The notes beneath the pieces are model-generated. The model was not told where the DNA came from, ran no database searches, and saw nothing but the letters and a program-made list of their open reading frames with translations. Made by a program: the position numbers and the translations under genes. Of a DNA stretch of 6,557 nt, positions 1-5,812 are shown piece after piece. Positions within the stretch are counted from its first letter, which is position 1. The number at the start of each line of letters is the position of its first letter. The DNA comes from an uncultured Bacteroidales bacterium (lineage in GTDB: Bacteria > Bacteroidota > Bacteroidia > Bacteroidales > Bacteroidaceae). The DNA lies in contig CALBKR010000207.1 in NCBI GenBank assembly GCA_937896105.1, forward strand, positions 1-6,557, read 5' to 3'.

Positions 1-1193
1 TTCATCTGGATATGGCCTTTGACCCTGAGAGTATCACCACCCGTGACCATCGCCAAGTGGTGCAGACCCGCGTCAACAGCACCGAGATGAAGGAGTTCCG
101 TGCAGCATTGAATGATGTAGCCACCGATTACGAGAACAAGGTGCTCGACGATATCCAGGTGTCGGCATACGCTTCGCCCGATGGCGGTGTGATGCTGAAC
201 GATGGCCTTGCCGTTGTCCGTGAGATGAACACTGCCAAGCAGATGAAGAATGAGCTCAAGAAAGCAAAGCTCGACGGCTATGTCGACAGCGAATACACTG
301 CCGAGGACTGGGAGGGTTTCAGGGAGCTCGTGTCGCAGTCCGACCTGCCCGACAAGGAACTTATCCTGCGGCTGCTGTCAATGTACACCGACCCTGAGGA
401 GCGCGAGCAGCAGATAAAGAACATATCATCGGTATATGCCGAGCTCGCCGAGGAGATTCTGCCAAAGCTCCGTCGTGCACGCGTTACATTGAACTACCAG
501 ATAATCGGCCGCTCCGATGACCAGATACAGGCACAGTATGCAGCCGACCCGTCCGAACTCTCTTTGGAGGAGATTCTCTATTCGTCGATACTCACCGAGG
601 ATGAGGCTGCACAGGTTGATATCTTCAACACTGCTATAAAGCTCTATCCCAATGACTACCGTGCATACAACAATCTCGGAGTAATGGCATACAGAAAGGG
701 TGATTATGCAACTGCTGCAAGTTACTTTGCAAAGGCCGAGACTGTTGCAAAGTCGGCTCCCGAGGTGATGGTTAACCTCGGTTATCTCGAACTGCTCGAG
801 GGCAATGTTGCTGAGGCGGAGTCTTATATGACAAAGGGCGCCGATGCGAAGGCCGGCGACGAGGCTCTCGGTAATCTTTACATCGCACAGGGTGACTATG
901 GCCGTGCAGCAGCTCTGCTCAAAGGCTCAAAGACCAATAGCGCCCTGTTGGCACAAGTACTCAACAGCAACTATGTTGCAGCACGTGAGACACTCGAGGA
1001 GATGGAGAACCCCGATGCATATACATACTACATCAAGGCAGTGCTCGGTGCACGTACCTCAAACGTTGCTTTCGTGTACGACGGGCTCAAGCGCGCTGTG
1101 GAGCTGAACCCCTCGTTGGCAAAGAAGGCGATGGGTGACCTTGAATTTGCAAAATATGTAACGGACAGCACCTTCTGCAATATATTGAAATAA
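1..1193 (+). CDS. OmpA-like / tetratricopeptide-repeat protein, 5' truncated by the window edge
   Basis: The frame is open from the first base (His-Leu-Asp precede the Met at 12), so the gene starts upstream and only its last 396 residues are visible. Numbering from that Met, residues ~48-165 resemble an OmpA C-terminal (peptidoglycan-associating) domain of the Bacteroidales type: an ASPDG turn at 54-58, a following Asn and Arg, then the inserted EDW segment (98-100) and the closing ILPKLRRARV (149-158). Residues ~200-305 are helical TPR-like repeats, for example YNNLGVMAYRKGDYATAASY (219-238), then VNLGYLELLEGNVAEAES (254-271) and GNLYIAQGDYGRAAALL (287-303). A last helical unit lies at ~335-370. 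Such proteins usually sit at the cell envelope as exported proteins or lipoproteins, but the signal peptide would be outside the window. The role is probably structural or scaffolding; no catalytic motif is seen. It ends 3 bases before dprA and is probably cotranscribed with it. The domain calls are firm as a type, the exact function is unknown. Confidence 0.85.
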   Translation, partial: HLDMAFDPESITTRDHRQVVQTRVNSTEMKEFRAALNDVATDYENKVLDDIQVSAYASPDGGVMLNDGLAVVREMNTAKQMKNELKKAKLDGYVDSEYTAEDWEGFRELVSQSDLPDKELILRLLSMYTDPEEREQQIKNISSVYAELAEEILPKLRRARVTLNYQIIGRSDDQIQAQYAADPSELSLEEILYSSILTEDEAAQVDIFNTAIKLYPNDYRAYNNLGVMAYRKGDYATAASYFAKAETVAKSAPEVMVNLGYLELLEGNVAEAESYMTKGADAKAGDEALGNLYIAQGDYGRAAALLKGSKTNSALLAQVLNSNYVAARETLEEMENPDAYTYYIKAVLGARTSNVAFVYDGLKRAVELNPSLAKKAMGDLEFAKYVTDSTFCNILK

Positions 1194-1196
1194 CAG

Positions 1197-2318
1197 GTGG
1201 CTGCTTATATACAGAACGAACAGGTTGCGATGCTTGCACTATCACGGGTGCAGGTACCGCAACTTGCCATTATAAGGGAACTTATAGCGGCTGTGGGCAG
1301 TGCGAAAGAACTGCTTGAGAATGCAGCCGATATTCCCGGACTATCGCCACGCCTGCGCGAACTGCTGTGTGACAGGTCGCTTGTGGAGCTTGCCGAGAAG
1401 GAGATGGGCTTCATAGAGTCAAAGAATATAAAACTTATCTGTATTGGCGACAAAGAGTATCCCTATCGCCTTGCCGAGTGCCCCGATGCCCCTCTTGTGC
1501 TCCATAGCCTTGGCAATGCCGACCTGAATGCCCGTCACATTGTCTCCATAGTGGGTACCCGTCACGCAAGTGAGTATGGCAAGGAGCTGTGTGAGAACTT
1601 TGTTGCCGACCTTGCACGTTTCGCACCCGGTACACTCATAGTCAGCGGCCTAGCCTATGGCATAGATGTCTGTGCACATCGTGCGGCTCTCAAGGCCGGT
1701 TTGCCCACCATTGGCGTGCTTGCACACGGCCTTGACCATATATACCCCGGAGCCCACCGTACAACAGCCAAGCAGATGCTTGGGCAAGGCGGTCTGCTCA
1801 CCGAGTTTATGAGCGGTACAAATTCGTTGCCGCAATTCTTTGTGCAGCGCAACAGAATTGTTGCCGGTATCTCCGATGCAACAGTGGTGGTGGAATCGGC
1901 ATCCAAAGGCGGTTCTCTCATCACAGCTTCGCTGGCAAGCAGCTATGCACGCGACTGCTTTGCCTTCCCGGGCAGGGTGAACGACCAGTATTCACAAGGC
2001 TGTAACGAACTTGTGAGCCGCAACAAGGCTGCGCTCATAACAAGTGCCTATGACTTTGTCGAGGCAATGAACTGGGAGCCCGCCACTGTAAAAAAGAGTG
2101 CCGAAGAGTTACAGACCGAACTTTTCCCCGACCTCTCACCCGAAGAGAACGCTGTCATCGATGCACTGCGCGAGAGCGGCGACGGTCTGCAGGTAAACCA
2201 GTTGGTTGTTAAACTCAATATTCCAATAAACAGGCTATTGCCCCTGCTGTTCGAGATGGAAATGAAGGGCTATGTAAAGGCTGTCGCCGGCGGATGTTAC
2301 AGGGCGATGGTGCGCTGA
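1197..2318 (+). CDS. dprA: DNA-processing protein DprA (Smf)
   Basis: DprA binds incoming single-stranded DNA in the cytoplasm and loads RecA during natural transformation; it is widespread even in species not known to be competent. This 373-residue protein has the full architecture. An N-terminal helical/HhH-like part (~1-75, with IPGLSPRL at 46-53) is followed by the Rossmann-like domain (~80-290) carrying VGTR (119-122), SGLAYGID (150-157), GVLAHGLD (173-180), GGLLTE (198-203), FVQRNRIVAGIS (215-226), ESASKGGSLIT (233-243) and FPGR (257-260). A C-terminal winged helix (~313-370, DprA_WH type) completes it. The start is GTG at 1197. The upstream TAA at 1191 is in the same frame, so no earlier start exists, and the next ATG (1230) would cut into the conserved N-terminal helix. 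The gap of 3 bases to the upstream gene suggests translational coupling. Length and motifs look intact. Confidence 0.96.
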   Translation: MAAYIQNEQVAMLALSRVQVPQLAIIRELIAAVGSAKELLENAADIPGLSPRLRELLCDRSLVELAEKEMGFIESKNIKLICIGDKEYPYRLAECPDAPLVLHSLGNADLNARHIVSIVGTRHASEYGKELCENFVADLARFAPGTLIVSGLAYGIDVCAHRAALKAGLPTIGVLAHGLDHIYPGAHRTTAKQMLGQGGLLTEFMSGTNSLPQFFVQRNRIVAGISDATVVVESASKGGSLITASLASSYARDCFAFPGRVNDQYSQGCNELVSRNKAALITSAYDFVEAMNWEPATVKKSAEELQTELFPDLSPEENAVIDALRESGDGLQVNQLVVKLNIPINRLLPLLFEMEMKGYVKAVAGGCYRAMVR

Positions 2319-2356
2319 ATATTTCCGGCTTACGTTCATTCCGCCTTATATTGTGT

Positions 2357-2390
2357 TGGAGAGCAATATTTTCGCTCTCCATTCTTTTCT
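2357..2390 (+). terminator. Probable Rho-independent terminator after dprA
   Basis: TGGAGAGC (2357-2364) pairs perfectly with GCTCTCCA (2374-2381) across a 9-base loop and is followed by the T-rich run TTCTTTTCT (2382-2390). It lies 38 bases after the dprA stop and before hflX, so it most likely ends the TPR-protein/dprA transcript. The T tract is interrupted by C, so read-through is possible. Confidence 0.65.
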
Positions 2391-2406
2391 AACCATAAAA
2401 AATCAT

Positions 2407-2414
2407 TATCTTCG
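2407..2414 (+). promoter_or_regulatory. Candidate Bacteroidetes -7 promoter element for hflX
   Basis: TATCTTCG matches the Bacteroidetes -7 consensus TAnnTTTG at all but one fixed position. It lies 26 bases before the hflX ATG and just after the dprA terminator, where a promoter is expected. The -33 region is only weakly matched: TTTC at 2386-2389, 17 bases upstream, slightly closer than usual. The rest of the 2391-2440 leader is AT-rich, as is common in this group. Prediction by eye only. Confidence 0.45.
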
Positions 2415-2440
2415 CATAAAATTGAAAACCGTATAGTTTG

Positions 2441-3703
2441 ATGAAAGAATTTGTCATATCTACAACAAAGAAAGAGACTGCAATTCTTGTGGGATTGATT
2501 ACCGCCACACAGAACGAACGCAAGACGAACGAGTATCTCGACGAGCTCGAATTCCTTGCGCAGACAGCTGGTGCCGAGGTTGTGAAACGGTTTACACAGC
2601 GCATAGACCATCCGCATCCCGTTACTTATGTCGGTACGGGCAAACTGGCCGAGATTGCCGAGTATGTCGAGATGCTCAAGGATAGCGAGGACGAGATTGG
2701 TATGGTAATCTTCGACGACGAGCTGTCAGCAAAGCAGTTGCGTAATATCGAGAAGGAACTGAAGATAAAGATTCTCGACCGTACATCGCTGATTCTCGAT
2801 ATCTTTGCAATGCGTGCGCAGACAGCTCACGCGAAGGTGCAGGTGGAGCTTGCACAGTACAAATATATGCTTCCGCGTCTGCAGCGCTTGTGGACGCACC
2901 TTGAACGTCAGGGCGGCGGCTCGGGCAGTGGTAGCGGAAAGGGCGGCAGTGTGGGTCTTCGTGGTCCCGGTGAGACGCAGCTCGAGATGGACCGCCGTAT
3001 AATCCTTGGCCGTATGTCGCTTTTAAAGGAGCAACTGGAGCAGATAGACCGGCAGAAGAGCATACAGCGCAAGAATCGCGGCCGTCTTATCCGCGTGGCA
3101 TTGGTGGGTTATACCAACGTGGGCAAGTCTACACTGATGAATCTGCTTGCCAAGAGCGAGGTGTTTGCCGAGAACAAACTTTTTGCTACACTCGACCCCA
3201 CAGTGCGCAAGGTAATCATAGAGAACCTGCCGTTCCTGCTCTCCGATACGGTAGGCTTCATACGCAAATTGCCAACCGACCTTGTCGAGTCGTTCAAATC
3301 GACTCTTGACGAGGTGCGCGAAGCCGATCTGCTTTTGCATATCGTAGATGTTTCGCACCCCGATTTCGAGGAGCAGATAGAGGTTGTGAACAAGACCCTC
3401 GCCGACCTGAACTGCGGCGACAAGCCAATGATGGTCATATTCAACAAGGTCGATGCCTTTACTTATGTGCAGAAGGATGAGGACGACCTAACCCCGAAGA
3501 CTCGCGAGAATATCACTCTTGACGAGCTTAAAGAGAGCTGGATGAGCAAGCTGGCAGATAATTGTCTGTTCATATCGGCACGTGAGAGACAGAATATCGA
3601 TAACCTGAAGGATATAATATACAAGAAGGTGTGCGAGCTGCATGTGCAGAAGTATCCATACAATGATTTCCTGTATCAAACATACGAGGACGCTGAAATG
3701 TAG
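2441..3703 (+). CDS. hflX: GTPase HflX, ribosome-associated
   Basis: HflX is a cytoplasmic GTPase that binds the 50S subunit and splits stalled or stress-inactivated ribosomes. The 420 residues show the family order. The N-terminal nucleotide-binding-like domain (~1-150) contains VGTGKL (64-69), FDDELS (91-96), ILDRT (111-115) and the ELAQ.KYMLPRL stretch (136-147). A glycine/serine-rich loop precedes LRGPGETQ (173-180), after which comes a coiled helical segment (~181-212). The G domain carries G1 GYTNVGKS (223-230), a threonine-rich switch I (TLDPT, 250-254), G3 DTVG (269-272), G4 NKVD (335-338) and G5 SAR (379-381). The C-terminal tail ends with PYNDFLYQ (406-413), typical of Bacteroidales copies. 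I chose the ATG at 2441; the in-frame TTG directly before it would add one residue and is unlikely. No strong Shine-Dalgarno is visible. It appears complete and functional, and is probably transcribed from its own promoter. Confidence 0.97.
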   Translation: MKEFVISTTKKETAILVGLITATQNERKTNEYLDELEFLAQTAGAEVVKRFTQRIDHPHPVTYVGTGKLAEIAEYVEMLKDSEDEIGMVIFDDELSAKQLRNIEKELKIKILDRTSLILDIFAMRAQTAHAKVQVELAQYKYMLPRLQRLWTHLERQGGGSGSGSGKGGSVGLRGPGETQLEMDRRIILGRMSLLKEQLEQIDRQKSIQRKNRGRLIRVALVGYTNVGKSTLMNLLAKSEVFAENKLFATLDPTVRKVIIENLPFLLSDTVGFIRKLPTDLVESFKSTLDEVREADLLLHIVDVSHPDFEEQIEVVNKTLADLNCGDKPMMVIFNKVDAFTYVQKDEDDLTPKTRENITLDELKESWMSKLADNCLFISARERQNIDNLKDIIYKKVCELHVQKYPYNDFLYQTYEDAEM

Positions 3704-3799
3704 AAACTGTAAACCGGAAGCTTCGATATGCCGGCGGCATCTTGTCAAGCGATGTAGGTAAAAAAGAGACTAATCATATAATATAAAACAATTGTAATT
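3704..3799 (+). other. Intergenic leader before the fumarase-PanC ORF; no convincing promoter
   Basis: These 96 bases between hflX and the chimeric ORF contain two short inverted repeats: ATGCC-GGC-GGCAT (3728-3740) and, directly after it, CTTG-T-CAAG (3741-3749). The last ~45 bases are very A/T-rich. Neither hairpin has a T tract, so I do not call a terminator. No good TAnnTTTG box is visible. The downstream unit may be read from hflX or from a promoter I cannot recognise. Confidence 0.4.
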
Positions 3800-4903
3800 A
3801 TGGCAGCAATTCCTGAATTCAAGTATGCCCACATGTTCCAGCATGGCGAGGATACTACCGAGTATTATCTCTTGACAAAAGAGGGTGTTTCTGTAGGTGA
3901 TTTTGAAGGCAAGCCTATGCTGAAGGTTACTCCCGAGGCTTTGACTCTCCTGTCGCGTACAGCATTCCGTGATGTATCGTTTATGCTTCGTCGTGCCCAC
4001 AACGAGCAGGTGGCGAAAATCCTTACTGATCCCGAAGCAAGCGACAACGACAAGTATGTGGCACTCACCTTCCTGCGTAACGCCGAGGTAGCCTGCAAGG
4101 GTCAGCTCCCCTTGTGCCAGGATACCGGTACAGCCATCATCCACGGCGAGAAGGGTCAGCAGGTGTGGACAGGCTTCTGTGACGAAGAGGCTCTTTCACG
4201 CGGTGTGTTCGACACATACACACAGGAGAATCTGCGCTACAGCCAGAATGCTCCTTTGACAATGTACGACGAGGTGAATACAAAGTGTAACCTCCCTGCA
4301 CAGATAGATATCGAGGCTACCGAGGGTATGGAGTACAAGTTCCTTATGGTAACAAAGGGCGGCGGCTCGGCAAACAAGACATATCTCTACCAGGAGACAA
4401 AGGCACTTCTGAACCCTGCGACACTTGTTCCTTTCCTTGTCGAGAAGATGAAGAGCCTAGGCACAGCGGCTTGTCCTCCCTATCACATAGCATTCGTAAT
4501 CGGCGGTACATCGGCCGAGAAGAACCTGCTTACCGTAAAGCTTGCATCTACACACTACTATGACGACCTGCCGACAACAGGCGACGAGACTGGTCGTGCA
4601 TTCCGTGATATTGAGCTCGAGAAACAGCTGCTTGACGAGGCTCACCGCGCGGCTGCACCACACATTTATGAGGTTATCTCGCAGTGCGCCGAGATGTCAA
4701 AACAACTCTCACCAGCCGAGCTGACAGCTTGGGTCACTGCGGAGGTTGAGAAGAACCCTTGCCTGAAGGTTATCTACTTCCAGGCAGTGGATGCCCTCTC
4801 GATGCAGCAAGTCGCATCATGGGAGGAAAGCGACCGCATACAGGGCTGCATAGCTGTACAGGCAGGCGAGATTAGATTGATTGATAACGTAAGAATTAAA
4901 TAG
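3800..4903 (+). CDS. fumA'-'panC: Chimeric ORF: class I fumarase N-terminus fused in frame to PanC C-terminal domain
   Basis: Residues 1-283 match class I fumarate hydratase (4Fe-4S; fumarate to malate, TCA cycle or reductive branch), closely following E. coli FumA as I recall it: DTTEYYLLT (18-26), PEALTLL (45-51), [10 protein letters not shown] (104-113), NLRYSQNAP (144-152), [20 protein letters not shown] (185-204), [20 protein letters not shown] (221-240). Two cluster cysteines are present (Cys106, Cys225, equivalent to E. coli 105 and 224). The third (E. coli Cys318) and the whole Fumerase_C domain are absent; a full enzyme is ~545 residues. From about 284 on, the sequence matches the lid domain of pantoate--beta-alanine ligase: [12 protein letters not shown] (283-294), [17 protein letters not shown] (322-338), [15 protein letters not shown] (349-363). 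The PanC Rossmann domain with its HxGH and SSRN motifs is missing. panD, the usual partner of panC, starts 2 bases after the stop. Neither enzyme activity is expected. The coding calls are firm; whether the joint is a real deletion or an assembly error is open. Confidence 0.9.
   Translation: MAAIPEFKYAHMFQHGEDTTEYYLLTKEGVSVGDFEGKPMLKVTPEALTLLSRTAFRDVSFMLRRAHNEQVAKILTDPEASDNDKYVALTFLRNAEVACKGQLPLCQDTGTAIIHGEKGQQVWTGFCDEEALSRGVFDTYTQENLRYSQNAPLTMYDEVNTKCNLPAQIDIEATEGMEYKFLMVTKGGGSANKTYLYQETKALLNPATLVPFLVEKMKSLGTAACPPYHIAFVIGGTSAEKNLLTVKLASTHYYDDLPTTGDETGRAFRDIELEKQLLDEAHRAAAPHIYEVISQCAEMSKQLSPAELTAWVTAEVEKNPCLKVIYFQAVDALSMQQVASWEESDRIQGCIAVQAGEIRLIDNVRIK
4634..4657 (+). other. Fusion junction between fumarase and PanC segments
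   Basis: Homology switches from fumarase (ending ...LLDEAH, where related enzymes continue K/R-LGLGAQFGG) to PanC (beginning at RAAAPHIY, equivalent to E. coli RKIAPGLY) within codons 281-286. The His-Arg codons at 4643-4648 could belong to either parent, which suggests joining at a short shared sequence that kept the frame. An 8-base perfect palindrome, CCGCGCGG, lies exactly here (4645-4652). The exact breakpoint cannot be fixed without the parental genes. Confidence 0.75.
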
Positions 4904-4905
4904 CC

Positions 4906-5259
4906 ATGATGATTGAGGTATTAAAATCAAAAATTCACCGCGTAAGAGTTACGCAGGCTAATCTTAACTATGTGGGCAGCATCACTATCGACGAGGACTT
5001 GATGGATGCGGCAAATATGATTGAGGGCGAGAAGGTGCAGATTTTGGATATCAACAATGGCGAGCGTTTCGAGACATATATCATCAAGGGCGAGCGCGGC
5101 AGCGGCTGCATATGCCTCAACGGTGCTGCGGCACGCAAGGTTGCGGTGGATGATTTGGTGATTATCGTATCGTACGCAATGCTCGACTTCGAGGAGGCAA
5201 AAACATTCAAGCCTTGGGTTATCTTCCCCGACTCAGCTACAAACCACCTTGTGAAATAA
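4906..5259 (+). CDS. panD: Aspartate 1-decarboxylase PanD
   Basis: This pyruvoyl-dependent enzyme converts L-aspartate to beta-alanine, one of the two substrates of PanC in pantothenate/coenzyme A synthesis; it acts as a cytoplasmic tetramer. The 117-residue proenzyme has the usual length and all hallmark positions: Lys9 and His11, the self-cleavage site Gly24-Ser25 (Ser25 becomes the pyruvoyl group), Arg54, Thr57, Tyr58, and Asn72 in LNGAAAR (71-77). The second codon is also ATG (4909), but E. coli-style numbering of the active-site residues fits the first ATG at 4906. It begins 2 bases after the stop of the fumarase-PanC ORF and ends 1 base before the next gene, so it has no room for its own promoter and depends on upstream transcription. 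It looks fully functional even though its partner panC is reduced to a fragment here. Confidence 0.97.
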   Translation: MMIEVLKSKIHRVRVTQANLNYVGSITIDEDLMDAANMIEGEKVQILDINNGERFETYIIKGERGSGCICLNGAAARKVAVDDLVIIVSYAMLDFEEAKTFKPWVIFPDSATNHLVK

Positions 5260-5260
5260 G

Positions 5261-5755
5261 ATGGAGTGGTTTTTGGCGATAGCGGCCATAGTGTGTGGCA
5301 TTGTGGGAGTATTGGGCGCCATATTGCCCGTACTACCTGGCACCATACTCTCGTACGCAGGTTTGGTGTGTGCTTTCTGCACATCCACATCCGAGATAAG
5401 CGTTAAGCAGCTCGTGGTGTGGGGCGTAATATCTGCCATTGCCATTATTCTGGACTATATCCTGCCAGGTTACTTCAGCAAGACCTTCGGCGGCAGCAAA
5501 GAGGGAGTCAGAGGAGCGACAATCGGAGTTTTTGTAGGTATGTTCTTCGGACCGCTGGGCATCATCCTGGGACCTTTCGTGGGTGCTGTGGCGGGCGAGA
5601 TGTCCAACAACCGCAGATTTGGCGAGGCTATTGTGGTTGGATTGGGGTCGTTGCTCTCGTTTATTGTCGGCACGGGTCTCAAACTAATCGTCGGCGGTTT
5701 TATGCTCTACTACATCTGGGTCGATGTGTTCCAGGTAATTAAAGATCTATGGTAA
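5261..5755 (+). CDS. DUF456-family integral membrane protein
   Basis: A 164-residue, very hydrophobic, glycine-rich protein matching the DUF456 pattern: an N-terminal membrane segment with a GxxLPVLPGT-like motif (GAILPVLPGT, 19-28), a second segment (~50-68), the short linker FGGSKEGVRGATIG (76-89), a glycine-zipper segment FGPLGIILGPFVGAVAGE (96-113), and a last long segment (~122-155). I estimate three to five inner-membrane passes. No catalytic residues stand out and the family has no established function that I know of. It starts 1 base after the panD stop and is surely cotranscribed with it, but this closeness alone does not prove a role in pantothenate metabolism. It is the last gene of the operon, with a strong hairpin 16 bases later. 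The family call rests on recognition by eye. Confidence 0.85.
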   Translation: MEWFLAIAAIVCGIVGVLGAILPVLPGTILSYAGLVCAFCTSTSEISVKQLVVWGVISAIAIILDYILPGYFSKTFGGSKEGVRGATIGVFVGMFFGPLGIILGPFVGAVAGEMSNNRRFGEAIVVGLGSLLSFIVGTGLKLIVGGFMLYYIWVDVFQVIKDLW

Positions 5756-5771
5756 TAAGCCTATCGAGAAC

Positions 5772-5805
5772 AAAAAATCCCAAGAGTTTGCTCTTGGGAT
5801 TTTTT
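5772..5805. terminator. Bidirectional Rho-independent terminator
   Basis: AAAAAATCCCAAGAG (5772-5786) and CTCTTGGGATTTTTT (5791-5805) form a perfect 15-bp stem with a four-base TTTG loop. The core CCCAAGAG/CTCTTGGG is flanked by A6 and T6, so both strands read as hairpin plus U tract. It sits between the + strand DUF456 stop (5755) and the - strand gene stop (5813), and can end both convergent transcripts. Confidence 0.95.
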
Positions 5806-5812
5806 GTCCTCA

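Noticed and set aside
2432..2440. TATAGTTTG just before hflX as a -7 box
   Set aside because: It has one base too many between TA and TTTG and abuts the ATG, so transcription would start inside the gene.
3728..3749. Two adjacent inverted repeats after hflX as a terminator
   Set aside because: The stems are only 4-5 bp and no T tract follows.
3742..3782. E. coli-like -35 (TTGTCA, 3742-3747) and -10 (TATAAT, 3777-3782) before the fumarase-PanC ORF
   Set aside because: The spacing is about 29 bases, far from 17, and Bacteroidetes use a different consensus (TTTG / TAnnTTTG).
3800..4903. Reading the ORF as a genuine stand-alone alpha subunit of a two-subunit class I fumarase
   Set aside because: The C-terminal ~84 residues are clearly PanC, the third cluster cysteine is missing, and no beta subunit gene follows.
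4968..5390. 140-codon open frame on the - strand over panD and the DUF456 gene
   Set aside because: It overlaps two well-supported genes and has low-complexity composition with no known motifs.
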